Positions 46,301-57,521 of a stretch of 64,000 nucleotides of DNA are shown piece by piece. Both the position numbers and the translations under genes were made by a program. This DNA is from Protula sp. h YS-2021 (lineage: Eukaryota; Annelida; Polychaeta; Sabellida; Serpulidae): contig OX457032.1 in NCBI GenBank assembly GCA_949752745.1, positions 10,667,543 to 10,731,542 on the forward strand, read 5' to 3'. The notes beneath the pieces were generated by a model. The model made no database searches. It saw nothing but the letters and a program-made list of their open reading frames with translations, and was not told where the DNA came from. Numbering within the stretch: position 1 is the stretch's first letter; every line of letters starts with the position of its first letter.

Positions 46301-46498
46301 TTATACTAACTTTTTGCGGACAGCAGTCTAAATGACCAATAAGGTGGGGGGGGGGGGGTAGCGGCGTTTAGAACATGTGGCGGGGGAGGGTGTTCTAAAG
46401 CAGTTTTATGTGTACACTGCAAAGCAATGTACATCTCCCGCTAGATCAATCAAAACACAGTTATCTTATACCTGAGTCAATCCTCGGTATAAAAATTA

Positions 46499-46500
<2 letters not shown>

Positions 46501-46592
<92 letters not shown>
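46501..46592. repeat. (TA)n(TG)n microsatellite
   Basis: About 74 bases of TA followed by about 18 of TG. Confidence 0.97.
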
Positions 46593-46593
<1 letters not shown>

Positions 46594-46701
46594 AATGTCG
46601 AATAAAACGTCGAAGTCAAAACGTCGACGGTCACAACGTCAACTGCCCAAAGGTCTTAAACTTCTAAAGGCAAGACAGCTCCTGGCCAAGCCCTCGTTCT
46701 A

Positions 46702-46946
46702 TGCCCATTTTTATTCCCCATTAAAATGGGTTTTTGTTTTGTACAAATGTTGTAGCTGTTTAGTTGGATCGAACCGATGCTTTGAAAAGTATCATCCTAT
46801 CTTTTCTTTGCCCGTAACACAGTTGAAATGCAATTTCTAATAAATTTGAAATTAATTTCACTGGAGTACAAAACTTTTATGGTTGGCTCCAAGTACTTCA
46901 TGGGTAACCCTATGTTTACCCGTACTGGGATCCGATATTCACTTTT
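46702..46946. repeat. DIRS B terminal inverted repeat, left
   Basis: TGCCCATTTTTATTCCCCAT through TTGGATCGAACCGATGC, CTTTTCTTTGCCCGTAACAC, CTTTTATGGTTGGCTCCAAG and GGGATCCGATATTCACTTTTC; reverse complement of 54057-54272. Confidence 0.92.
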
Positions 46947-47007
46947 CGTCCAGCGCTCCGAACAGTGGGGCCCCAGAAATGGTGGGAGGAGGTGGGACTG
47001 GTTGTTG

Positions 47008-47143
47008 TAAGCATCGGTTCGATCCAACTAAACAGCTACAACATTTGTACAAAACAAAAACCCATTTTAATGGGGAATAAAATGGGCATTTTGTTCATAC
47101 AAATGCCTTGCAGCTGCCGTTGGATCGACCCGATGCTTCGAAA
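47008..47143. repeat. DIRS B internal complementary region
   Basis: AAGCATCGGTTCGATCCAAC ... CCCATTTTAATGGGGAATAA complements the left terminus, and CATTTTGTTCATACAAATGC ... GATCGACCCGATGCTT complements the right terminus. The two are fused in one 135-base stretch, the imprint of the joined ends of a circular intermediate. Confidence 0.92.
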
Positions 47144-47690
47144 TAGATTTAACCAGTGGAATGGCATTTCTTGGGTACCACGCCCTTCGGGCGCCATGCC
47201 TTCGATTAATATGACAATAAATAAAACTTCTATCAACAGTTCCTTGTTTTATTTCTGTCAGTTTCCCGACGCCAGTGTTCTCTTGCTATCGGTGTGCGTC
47301 CGCGCACCTACGGTGAAGCTTGTTCCCCTCCCCCTTTTTTTACTGGACAGTCGTCAAGGCACCTAATACTGGGTCCACACTGTCATAGAAGTCATCAGAA
47401 ATCGAAAATCTCGAAATTTCCTTGTTTTTGCGTTATGTTACAACATGTGCGTCCTGGGTTACTCGTGTGCACCCAGGTGTGCCCTTGTACTGGTGAGCGG
47501 CCCACTGTCATCCCCCATCCCACACTATAGATGCCCGCTGCGGTACCTCGTGGGGGCACATGAGTAGCTCGCTGCCCCGCGCAGCTGTTCCCTGCGTTAC
47601 CCACTCATAACACTCTGTAGTAAAATGTATATAGGCTAAAAAGTCCGAAAGTCTGCCCTATCGAGCCAGTTCGCTTGGGCGGCAGCTTTT
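47144..47690 (-). other. DIRS B 3' non-coding region
   Basis: Between the internal complementary region and the recombinase tail. No protein-like frame recognised. Confidence 0.5.
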
Positions 47691-47795
47691 CACTCGTTGG
47701 GGCGGGCCTTCGTGCTGCTCCCTTTCCCTCGCCCCTTCATGGCCTTCTCCTTTGCTCCGTTGCCACCCTTGTAGCCCTTGCCTTTGACCCTGCAA
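47690..47795 (-). pseudogene. Basic Lys/Gly-rich tail block of element B
   Basis: Behind an acceptor-like TTTATGTTGCAG the minus strand reads VKGKGYKGGNGAKEKAMKG and on, counterpart of the block at 24290-24375 in element A. It could be a 3' exon or shifted tail of the recombinase; unproven. Confidence 0.4.
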
Positions 47796-47805
47796 CATAA
47801 ATGCC

Positions 47806-48985
47806 TCACATTAATATTTCCCCGTGGGACTTATTGATGATGGACTCCGCTGCTACGAATGGCATGTGGTACAGCTTTGACACGGAATCCTGCGTGTAAT
47901 CCTGTAAGTAAAATCGAATAAAAGAGTTAAGGGATTGCCAGCAACCTGCCCGCAATATGTCTTCCATGGTTGCGCCGGTTACCGCCTTCAGTGAACATGC
48001 AATCTGTCGCACTTGGTGCATATTGGGCCTTTCTTGTGTCCCTTCGCTTTGCGATGCCGTGTCATATGCCGCCACTACTGCCCTCTTGATGTAGTTGGAG
48101 ATGGTGGGTTTCCCTATATCTCTAGTAATATGGGGAAGAAACGGTATTATTAGTCTTTTTTGTTCTGGGCTGCGTATTACCTTTGACGCCTCCGTGTACT
48201 TACGTAGTGTGTCCACGGGGCACAGTAATTTCCCTGTGCGCCTCGGTTCTCCCTCCTGTGCGTCCCCGGGTAGCACAGGCATCGAGATTTCCGAAAACGT
48301 ACCCTTACCGTGAGTCACGATGTGCGTTTTGTCTAGGAAATCGGCTCGAGGTTTCAGGACAACCCTGCTGTTGTTCTCGTCTATGAAATACAGCTGGTCT
48401 AGTGCGTGTATCTCACTTCTCCTCTTGCCTGACGCCAATGCTAGAAGGAAAGTTACCTTGAATGTGAGCTCCCGCAGTGGCGTGTTCTGTTCGTCTATTA
48501 AGGTGGGGCCCTGAAAGTAATCTAGTACTACCTTTAGGTCCCATTGCACTATGTGCTTGACTGGGGGTGGTCTCTGCAAGCGAAAATTTCTTATTAGTTT
48601 AGACAGGAACTCGTCTTGGCCCGGGTCGTACCCTGTTGCGTTCTTCAGCACTGAACCCAGCGCTCCACGGTAACCTTCTATTGTTCTGGTGGCCATCTTT
48701 TTCACCTCAAAGAGGTATATGAGGAAATCGGCGATCATTGGCGCTGTTGCTGCCACTGGGTCTGCTGATTTCATCAAACACCACCTCTCGAATACCTTCC
48801 ACTGTGACCCATAAATCGAACGGGTGGATTTGGCGTGCACCTCTTGCATGCGTGCAACCGCCTGTGCAAAAAACCCCTGTCTTTTTAGCCAGTTCGCTTT
48901 AGGGACCACAGGTGAAGATTCATCGTATGTGGGTGCGGGTGCCAGTGTTGCCAATGTGGTTGTCTTAGTGCCCGCGCATGCATTG
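47806..48985 (-). CDS. DIRS B tyrosine recombinase
   Basis: Uninterrupted. The frame stays open upstream to 49908, but protein-like homology starts only near VVPKANWLKRQGFFAQAVAR (about 48920), so the longer frame is mostly a shadow of RNase H. The N-terminal core-binding part has YGSQWKVFERWCLMKSADPV and TRTIEGYRGALGSVLKNATG. The catalytic part has LLALASGKRRSEIHALDQ (catalytic Arg), NMHQVRQIACSLKA (H-x-x-R), AGCWQSLNSFIRFYLQDYTQ (Trp/His position and nucleophile Tyr). All key residues look present, so this may be the only intact enzyme of the element. Role: integration of the circular cDNA, in place of a retroviral-type integrase. Start codon not identified; expression may depend on overlap with the RT-RNase H frame. 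Confidence 0.85.
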
Positions 48986-50850
48986 GTAACCTCTTCGGCG
49001 CCTCGGGTGACGCCGGATTTTCCGGTGCCACTAGTAACAACGTAAATCTCTGTTCCCTCCCTAACCGCTCTGCTACCATTTCGAGTATCGTGGTTGGGGG
49101 AAACGCATACAGTACCTCCTGCGGCCACGTGCAACTCAGCGCATCGCTGGTTGTGGCTTCCGGGTCCGGGCATGGTGACACATACCTCCCGAGTTGCGTG
49201 TTGAGACGCGTTGCGAACATGTCCACCTGTGGGGGCCCAAAGACCGAACTCTTCACCACCCAACGAAAGATGCGTGTGGAGAGCGTCCACTCCCCCTGCA
49301 GGACTTGACCCTGCCTGGATGCCATGTCCGCTAACACGTTCAGTTTCCCCGGAATGTGATGTGGTAGTAGTGTTACCTGGTATCGGATTGCTAGCTCCCA
49401 CACCTCTCTGGTTGCTTACATCAGGGTTGGCGACCTTGTGCCCCCTTGCTTTTTGATGTAACTTACCGTGGTAGCATTGTCTATCAGACACAGTACAGCT
49501 TTGCCCTGAAGTTCTTGCCCCAGGATCCTCAGTGCTTCTCCTACTGCGCGCATTTCTAACACATTGATGTGCATGCTTCGCAGTTACTGCGGCCACTGCC
49601 CCTGAAACAACCTGCCGTGAAAGTGTGCCCCCCAGCCTACCTTTGATGCGTCGGTTTGTAACTGGAATTGTGGCTGCGGTATGGTAAATGGGGTTCCTTG
49701 CGTCAGATGTACTATATTCACCCACCACCGGAGAGCTTCTCTCGCCTGTGGCGGGAGTCTGAACTTGTTGCGTGGATCGCGGCCCCTCTTGAGTGCCAAT
49801 CGCACTGCATGCTGGTAACCCCGGAAATGAAGGCGCCCCATGGGCACCGTTTTTTCTGTTGCTACTAACAGTCCCAGCAACGTTTCTGCTACAGTTACGG
49901 GAACCCACCTGTTTTCCAGCATCGACTCAATCATATGTCGAATCTTCTGAATTCTGTCTGGTGACGGAAATACGCGCCCGACTGTGAAGTCGAACACGTC
50001 CCCTAGGAACACAATTAGCTGTTTGGGTTCTATCTCCGACTTCTCTAAGTTTACCAGTAACCCAAGCTCGACACATTTGTCGAGTAGCGTTAATGTTTGA
50101 GCGGCCACCCTTTGTCTGTGTAGTCCCGCGTTCAACCAGTCGTCTAGGTATTGAAACAGCAGCATTAGCTGCTGTCGCCCCCACGACTTTACTGAGCGCA
50201 TTGCATTGCTGAAGACCCAAGGCGCCGGTGCCAGCCCAAAAGGGAGCGCGCGCTACCAATACCTGTGCTTCCCAACCTGAAAGCACAGGTATCTGTAATG
50301 TGCGGGCCACATCGGTACGTGCAAGTACGCGTCCGTCAGGTCGATCGAGGTGGCCCACATGCCCCGACTGACCGCCTTGCGGATGTGCTGGCAAGTGTCC
50401 ATTTAGAGTGTTGGGGTCGTCAAAAGCACGTTTGATGGTTTCAAGTCTATTATGAGACGCCAGCCCCCCATTCTTTTCGGCCTTAGGAAAACCCTGTGGA
50501 ACATGTCTGATTGCCCCACAGGCATTTCCTCTATTTCTCCTTTTTCTAACAACTTGTCCAGCATATCCGTGAGTGCTGCTTGCTTTTCCGTTCCCTGGCC
50601 GTACGAGGTCACAAGGCTCGGGTTCGCGTTTTGAGTCAGACGAATAGGGGGCACTTGACCGTCTACTTTGCGAAATGGGAGCGGGTAGCCGTATCTTAGC
50701 CACCGCACTACCTTGGTTGGCGCCCCCAATTCTTTCCATTTTAACCAAAAGTGTGTGAGCCTGCCTCCTATGGGCAAGGAGTCTGCGCGCAGCACTCTGT
50801 CCCTGATATCTGACAATGTTACGCCAGAATTTAGATGTTCTCCTGCAGCG
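48885..50850 (-). pseudogene. DIRS B reverse transcriptase-RNase H with in-frame stops
   Basis: One frame carries the whole polyprotein. RT start PIGGRLTHFWLKWKELGAPT, VFLRPKRMGGWRLIIDL, DLTDAYLHVPMW (motif A), LPFGLAPAPWVFSNAMR, QYLDDW (YxDD, near 50145), LLGLLVATEKTVP. RNase H follows with LQTDASKVGWGAH, HINVLEMRAV and HHIPGKLNVLADMASRQG, then the DIRS-specific GPPQVDMFATRLNTQLGRYV..DPEA block. Stops interrupt it at 50403-50405 (TAA), 50253-50255 (TAG), 49584-49586 (TAA) and apparently once more near 49420. The first stands where element A has Gln, consistent with a C-to-T change. Otherwise well preserved, so inactivation looks recent. It overlaps the recombinase N-terminus at its 3' end. 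Confidence 0.88.
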
Positions 50851-50895
50851 AGCCAGTTCCCGTGACAGGGACTGGCTTGCTGCTGACTGTAATTG

Positions 50896-53083
50896 TCACC
50901 TGTTTGATGGAGTCTGGCCGGCCTTGCGAAAAACACTACCCCGTCTCTCTTGACTTTGCGGGCCCTTGATCCTGGGTGGCGCCGACGCCGTGCGCCCGCG
51001 GTGTGCTCCCCGTTGGTGACTGCTGCTGTAGGTCCGGTGACGTGGCGTGACCTGCGTGTACCGCTCGTGTAGCGCGCGATTCTGGAGGTCCTGGATGTGC
51101 CGGCCGTTGAGTTCTGCCAGAAGGTCATCTGGGAACAGTTGTGCTTGCCCCACGTATTCTGCGTGCCGCAACTGGAATAACTTGTCCTGCGGGAGTTTAC
51201 AGCGTTGGAGGACATTGTCTCTGCGCAGCTGAATGCTGGATGACAGCAGTGCTGTGTGCAGCTTAATCAGATCTTTTGTCCCACGCACAAGACACCCAAT
51301 GAGCTTGGGCACTATGGAGGCATCGGACTCCAGGGATCCACCCACCAAGGTCTGATTTACGTACTCAGTAAATGAGAGCACCCGCAGCCCTGTTCTCGCG
51401 ATGCCCTCAATGTAGCTGAGATCCCTGTCTTTTAACGTCACCTTGTCGTCGGGGCGGACCACAGGTAACCAGGTTGGGGCGTGCTTAGGGTACGTGAGTG
51501 CCTCAAAATTGACTGCGTTGTCCGATGGCCTGTACGCCGTTCGCGCAACGCGCATTTTAGATGAGGTGTGAATTTTCCCGGAGTCCAAAGCCTTCCCAAA
51601 ATTCGAGTCCTTTGCCTGAAACTCTGCCTCCTTCAACTTGATGGCATCCAAAATACCCGCTGCTGTATCGAGTGCCATAAATTCTGGGCCCTGCTTCCGC
51701 GGCCCCTCAGAGGCCAATCTGAAACTGGAGTGCGTCTCCTTCAGGGGTTTGCCCACTTGAGCATTCGAGAATCCCTGGATTACCTCTACAACGTCGCGAA
51801 ATGGGATATCCAGCGGGTCGACCGTTGTGGCTGAGCCTGCTTCCTCACTTGCCCTGCTTGGGGACCCTTCGTCTGAGAGGCGCCTCCTTTTCCGTGTACC
51901 TCTCCAAGGGGATACGTCGCGTTTTCGCGGTGATCTTAGCCAGTCGCCACAATCCGGGTGCTTGAAAGGCGAGGCATGTAGGCCTCGCGGTGCTCTCGAT
52001 CGTGCCCTATGTTCTGTTTCACTGTCGGAGAGTGTGGGCATGCGGCGCCGGCTGGGCACCCGACTTCGCCTCCTTCGTCGGCGGGGCGGTGAGGAACCTG
52101 AGGACTCGGAATCGTCAGAGGATAAGGAAGATAGTAGGCGTCTGCGACTTCTACCTCTAACCTGTATGTCGCGGGGGGGGGGCCGTTGATTCGCGCTTCG
52201 GACTGCTATGCCGCTCATCCTCCATCTGGGTCATGAGTGTGGCTAGAGGCGATGGCTCCCCTTCCGTGCTTGCCGGCTTGGGCGAAACGGCGACAGAGGT
52301 AGCCCTCTGTGGTTCAGGTGTGGGTGTGAGCTCCCTCACCTGCTCCTGTCTTGTAATTGTCGCGCTCGGTGCACGTGCCTGCAGCCCCACGAGTTGTTGT
52401 GAGATCACGGCTGCCTGCTGCTGTATTGCCTTGCGGAAGATCTCTTCAAAGTTTATCTGCATTGGGAGAATCGGCTTCTCCGCTGGTGGCTGGTATCCCC
52501 CCATGCTGGATGTGTCACCAGCGTTCGTACCCCACGTGCCCGAGGTGTACGCCCTGTTCGCAGCCTTCACAATGGATTTCTCAAAAGATTCCGTGGCCTT
52601 ACTGTTAGCCGGTTGGGTTGAGGGGAGTGGTGTTATAGTTGCCGCCTCCTCCTCTGGTTCTTGCAACGACACACGGGCGCTCGTTTCCGATGTAGGGCTC
52701 CTCGAGTGTTTCTTGTCCTTCCTGGACTTATGCTTGCGGCGTTTCTTGGGCGACCTCTCAGTGCTCGAGTTCCGCCCTGACAACACCGTCTCATCCCGCA
52801 GCGGCGTGCCGGGGTCTTTGCCTGATGGCTCATGAGTTGGGGTGTCCGCCGAGGACATTGTCCGCGACCAGAGTTCTTTTATTTGTCTGTTGCGTAGTTG
52901 GCGTCGACGCTGCCTGTTTAAACTTCTCCACACTTGATCTCACAGATGTTGACAGACTACACACGTTATCTCACCGTTACACTCTTGTTGCCCGTAGCGA
53001 GTAGCACAGTCCCTGCAGTAGTCGTGGGGATCTTCCTTAAGGCCTGCGTGCCCACATCGCGGCTTTTTACCATGGTTGTTCAT
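50896..53083 (-). pseudogene. DIRS B gag-like ORF, one stop and one frameshift
   Basis: ATG at 53083 starts a C/H-rich module (CGHAGLKEDPHDYCRDC, CNGEITCVVCQHL) that matches the N-terminal module of element A. A TGA at 52940-52942 interrupts it; the frame then runs 52933-52157 through Lys/Ser-rich (KKRRKHKSRKDKKHSRSP) and Gln-rich regions. A 10-G run at 52173-52182 coincides with a shift into the frame 52218-50896, which holds an Arg/Ser-rich stretch (RRRRRSRVPSRRRM), a helical C-terminal domain (SLESDASIVPKLIGCLVRGT, LSSSIQLRRDNVLQRC, as in A), and a basic end. SR-like composition suggests nucleic-acid binding. Assigned as gag by position. Confidence 0.75.
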
Positions 53084-53089
53084 GACTGC

Positions 53090-54056
53090 AAGCGAAAGCA
53101 GAAAGTTAATTAATGGCAGCAGTTTTTACTGAGCCATCGAGGCACATTTCTTTTCCATGCATATTATCGATCTGACCTGTAGCATCACACAGCATTATGT
53201 GTTACGCAGCTTTGCAAATGCAGGCTTCAGTGTGTGACTTGACAGTGCCACTCCTGGTAGCCTGTGTGCTCCCCCCGAGTAACGCGTTAGTAACTCGCGA
53301 GTAACTCGGAGTGCGGCACACTCTGCTGCGTTGTAACGCAAAGCGCGGGAAAGCTAAAACTTGCGAAAACTTGGCTGAGACGTTTCGCACGCTGCCAAGA
53401 ATTTCCTCATAGGTGTCAGCAGCTTCCTACACTCTCTTGACCAGGAGTTAGGAATGCAACGTAGTTAGCAGACCCGCGGTGTCTCTGTCAGCTCGCCGCA
53501 CCGTGGGCGCCTTCCCGCCAAAAAGAAAACTGCTTATTTCTCCGTGTGACGTGGTCAGAACCCAAAGTTGTAAGTAGCTAAAAGACGTACGGAGAGCCCT
53601 TTAATATTGGTGAAGTTAGCGATCTGGTAAACGTCCTCGTTCCTCGTAAAAATTTGAGAAAACTGCTTGCCTACGTGTTGAGGGCACCGCCGCGTTACTC
53701 ACAACCGAGAACGGCTAAAACAGTCTAAAAAATGGCCAGGATTCTCGTGCAGCGGTCCAAACATCTCTGTAGCGTAACAAGCCTAAGGTTCGATAGAAGA
53801 TGTGTCTGAAAGCGGTACGCTAGCGACACAAACAACTAGGCTACCCACCACAGAGTGTTGACACCGCAGTTGGCAAATCACACTGTTGCTACGCCGGTCC
53901 CTGTAGATGTAATCCGCCCAAACTTCACCCAGATGATCTTCAATATATCCAGCAACTACCCGTGCTATTCATTTCTCCATCGGAGCTAGGGAGGGCCCTC
54001 AAAATCCAAAAAACTTAACTGGTGCTACAAACTGTGTTTCTTCACAGGCGTAAGGA
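53090..54056 (-). other. DIRS B 5' untranslated region
   Basis: GC-moderate sequence without convincing coding frames between the gag start and the right terminal repeat. Confidence 0.55.
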
Positions 54057-54272
54057 TGAAAAGTGAATATCGGATCCCAGTACGGGTAAACATAGGGTTA
54101 CCCATGAAGTACTTGGAGCCAACCATAAAAGTTTTTTACTCCAGTGAAATTAATGTCCAATTTATTAGAAATTGCATTTCAACTGTGTTACGGGCAAAGA
54201 AAAGATAGGATGATACTTTTCAAAGCATCGGGTCGATCCAACGGCAGCTGCAAGGCATTTGTATGAACAAAA
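54057..54272. repeat. DIRS B terminal inverted repeat, right
   Basis: TGAAAAGTGAATATCGGATC .. GGGTTACCCATGAAGTACTT .. GGGTCGATCCAACGGCAGCT .. GTATGAACAAAA; reverse complement of the left repeat with a diverged outer 50 bases. Confidence 0.92.
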
Positions 54273-54837
54273 GCTAATATTTTCCCGTGACCGTCACGGG
54301 GGGTGGGAGGTAGTTATTACCAGGCGACACACTGCCCAATAACACTCGTTGGGGAGGATGGTCGAAATTTTATCCGCTTTAATACTTGTCGATGTTTTGT
54401 TCGGATACTTTATGCACACATACATGAATCCGGGACAAAATAGCCCCGCCCATTTGGGACACGATATAACGGCCCTAAGTGAAAAGGTAGACATTTGGGT
54501 CCCAAGCTTATATCTTTATCATTTCGTAATTTTTTTAAAAAAATATTGAAGAGACATATTTCAGACAATTTTTTATTTCTATCTTATTTTATTTTTACAA
54601 CTTTGAAAACACTGCTACGGTCTGACCTGCATAGATTCAAAACAGCGTCAATCTCATTTCACTCGTTCCCCTCGAGATTCTGCCTGTTGACAAGGCGCCA
54701 TCTAATGTTGTGTCCAACACTACGGAGGAATTGTTGGATGGTCTTACGTCCAGCAGCTCGATCTTGGCACAGACTCTTTATGCGTTGCTGGCGTTCTGTG
54801 TACTCGATCCGCACACGTTACTCGATCCGCACACGTT

Positions 54838-54873
<36 letters not shown>
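54838..54873 (-). repeat. T36 homopolymer (A tail on the minus strand)
   Basis: About 36 T, preceded by a direct repeat of ACTCGATCCGCACACGTT. On the minus strand it is a poly-A run about 60 bases 3' of the MULE transposase remnant. Confidence 0.95.
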
Positions 54874-54874
<1 letters not shown>

Positions 54875-54929
54875 ATGGATCGCCTCTCAAGTCTTGCTGA
54901 ATCAAGGGTTTTACGGTGCAGTTTCCTTT

Positions 54930-55690
54930 CTTAATGGCAATAATCAAGGCCCAAATTGAATGGGTGGGCGTATCCTACGAGGTGGCAAAATCGGTTATTC
55001 CACCCCTCACTTTGATTATTCGCCCTCGTCTCGCCGTGCAGGATTGTGACGTGTGCATTCCACAACCGGTGAGGAAATCTTGGGCGCATTATTCACATCT
55101 GAATAGTGACATAGCCCTGGGGTGCACGAGCTCGAGCACAACGAAAAGTACCAGTAACATAAGTCGCCGCAAAGTAGTCCACCAGGGGTTCTCTGTCCTT
55201 TGGAGCATTTTCGAGCAGTTGCCTCAGTGCTTCTGCCTCATCTATGGGAAGAATGGTTAAAGCGTCTAGTTTTCCTACAAAAATGCTTGAACTATTCGTC
55301 ATTCTGGTAGCGTGCAGCCAATCCCAACTTCTATATCTTCAGCCATGTTGTCTGAATGAAGTGGTAGAAACAACCACGTACGCGTAGTGCTGGACCAAAT
55401 ACAGTCTCCAAAGCTCCCATCACGTTCAAGTTCAAAGCCGCACTTCACAGTTGTCGGGTCAAATATCAAATTCAAGCTTTCCGCATAATTAAGCGCTGAC
55501 TGGAAAAGATCTTCGTAAACTGCCTGCCTTGGACCAGACCGAATATCGTGGCTACAGTGGTGTTACCCAACAGCTTGTGTATGATATAAAGTTGAGTAAA
55601 TGCCTGGGGCGCAATAGCAAAGTTACCGTCTATGTACCACGTTTCAGAGGAAGCCAGTAAGCGCAAGGTCCAAAGACCAATATTCTACCA
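54930..55690 (-). pseudogene. MULE-type transposase remnant
   Basis: Minus-strand pieces in different frames: ETWYIDGNFAIAPQAFTQLY (55640-55580, the DG-x-F-x-x-x-P block holding the first catalytic Asp of MULE transposases); EAEALRQLLENAPKDREPLVDYFAATYV (55240-55160, a block typical of the C-terminal half); and SEGWNNRFCHLVGYAHPF (about 55010-54955, the conserved E-G-W-x-N-R..HP block). Intervening sequence is shifted and broken. Order and spacing fit a decayed MULE (Mutator-like) transposase, which moves DNA transposons by cut and paste. No terminal inverted repeats were located. Confidence 0.65.
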
Positions 55691-56321
55691 TCGGCATTCT
55701 GGCCATTGTCATAAAACAAGGACTGGGAATTATCGCTGATTGTTGTGCCCATTTCCCCCAATATGGAGATCTTCCACTCAATCAGGAACGGGGGGGGGGG
55801 GGGGGGCGTTGGCTGCTAGCTTGAGCTGAATCATCTTTTTCATTGCGTCTTCTTTACACAAAAAGACTTCAAACACAATAATCCTATGAAGACTTTAAAT
55901 TCAATAGCATCTGTAGTGAGGATTAAGTTAGGTAATTCAATATCTGGAGTAAATATTTGAGTAAACTGTGAGTATTTTATTGAGTAAATATTTGAAAAGG
56001 CTGTTTTCCTTAAGTAACTCACTAGCAGAAATTTGCGCAATAGTTTTTAATGTTTTGTTTAAAAGTATTTTTTTTCTTTCACGGGGGCCAGATGTCCGTC
56101 TTTTCACTTGGGCCGTTATGTCTAGATCCCAAATACCATATATATATATATGGTACTTGACTATGGAACTTTCCTCCCCCCCCCCCCCCCCCGACCCGCT
56201 GTTTATTGTTACAACCTTTCCTGCAAAATTCGTCTTTGATGGACAAGAAGTTTCAGTAATATTTCTGTGGTATCATCTTTTGAATCTTGATGTTGCTTCA
56301 ACGCTGTTGGTTGATTTTCTT

Positions 56322-56323
<2 letters not shown>
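55691..56323. other. Spacer with G, C and AT runs
   Basis: G run at 55790-55806, a palindromic ACCATATATATATATGGT near 56135, and a C run of about 18 at 56175-56192. No gene recognised. Confidence 0.55.
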
Positions 56324-56373
<50 letters not shown>

Positions 56374-56377
56374 GAGA

Positions 56378-56449
<72 letters not shown>
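56324..56449. repeat. (GA)n microsatellite
   Basis: About 125 bases of GA with two interruptions (CGAGAG, TAAGAG). Confidence 0.98.
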
Positions 56450-56453
<4 letters not shown>

Positions 56454-57521
56454 AGAAAGAGAGCCATTTTCCACCTATTTGCGAACGGGACACTTTCCAA
56501 TCGCATTATTTTTTTACCAGCCGGTGTTCAAATTTCAGATTACCCCTGTATTTCTATTACCCACAGGCAATTTAAAATTGAATTCAAGCTGCCCCCGGTA
56601 ACTTAAATTCGAAATTATATTATCCCACTGATTTTAAGTTAACCCATGTCAAAAGCTGTAAACATGCAGAAAAACAATTATCTTTTATATTTTTACATTT
56701 ATTCACATACAACTAAACTGAAATGAAATTTTTATTTCACCTTTCTATTTAATTTTACAACTTTCAGCGCTTTCCTTCTGTTTTATTTAGTTACTGAAAC
56801 TGCATGTAACAACCAAAATCAATCTCCTGTTTATACATATAAGGGAAACATCCTCAGAATATCTTAGCAACACTTTTGAATTAGCAGCTTTGAGCTGGGG
56901 ATTAAGCTACAAGAAAAACTGTGATATTCCCAGAAACTGAAAGACATTGATAGATACTAATAGAAAAGCCTTTTGAGTGAGCAACTGAACTAACTTCTTT
57001 GTAGAATATCAGTCATATACTTGCAATGATTGTGCAGAACCAGTGTTGAAGAGGTCGTCCAGTTTGGCTTTGGAAGAGTAGATGAAATGAATATTTGATT
57101 TTGGTTTATTCGTATGTGGATAAGTGTAGAAATGCAAAAGATTATTTTTTTCTGTATGTTAACTGCTTTTGATATGGGGGTAATCTATAAACAACAGGGA
57201 GGTAATACAAATTTGATTTCAGATTACCCCTGGGGTAATAAGAAATCGAATTTGAATTACCCCCCCCCCCTCGTAATAAGAAATCGAATTCCAGCCTGAT
57301 AGGGCGTAATTTAAAATTGCTACACCGATGCTGCGTGCACGTAATCCCCCCTTGCTAATGGGTGTGGCTTGTTTTACCAACGGTCACTTTGCCAAGTGCT
57401 ATTTTGCCAATTTCCATTTTGCTAACACACCTCGACCATTTTGCCGATTTCTTTTTTGCAAACAAAATAACCCTTTTCCATAAAAAGTGTTTTTTTTATC
57501 GATGGCCTTGTACCGTCTCAA
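56450..57521. other. AT-rich spacer with repeated TTACCCC and TTTGCCAA words
   Basis: TTTCAGATTACCCCTG occurs at about 56535 and 57217, the second followed by near-duplicate GTAATAAGAAATCGAATT units (57235, 57273). 57370-57460 repeats a TTTTGCCAA motif also seen (complement) at 61888-61925. Possibly ends of small elements; no gene. Confidence 0.45.

Larger units (their letters stand above)
46702..54272 (-). mobile_element. DIRS-type retrotransposon B, structurally complete
   Basis: 7.6 kb on the minus strand. It has inverted terminal repeats 46702-46946 and 54057-54272 and an internal complementary region (47008-47143) matching both termini back to back. Gag (50896-53083), RT-RNase H (48885-50850) and tyrosine recombinase (from about 48985 to 47806) follow in that order, the last two overlapping. 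It shares gene order with element A, but its terminal repeats are unrelated in sequence, so it belongs to a different family. No target-site duplication is expected for this class. Lesions are few: several stops and one or two shifts. Confidence 0.92.

Noticed and set aside
48985..49908. N-terminal extension of the 700-codon frame ahead of the recombinase
   Set aside because: Low-complexity shadow of the RT-RNase H frame; the real RNase H sense is in another frame here.
49927..50748. 273-residue minus-strand frame
   Set aside because: Shadow of the reverse transcriptase, whose motifs (DLTDAYLH, LPFGLA, YLDDW) lie in a different frame interrupted by stops.
54349..54549. 66-residue frame
   Set aside because: AT-rich chance frame beside the DIRS B terminus; no conserved motif.
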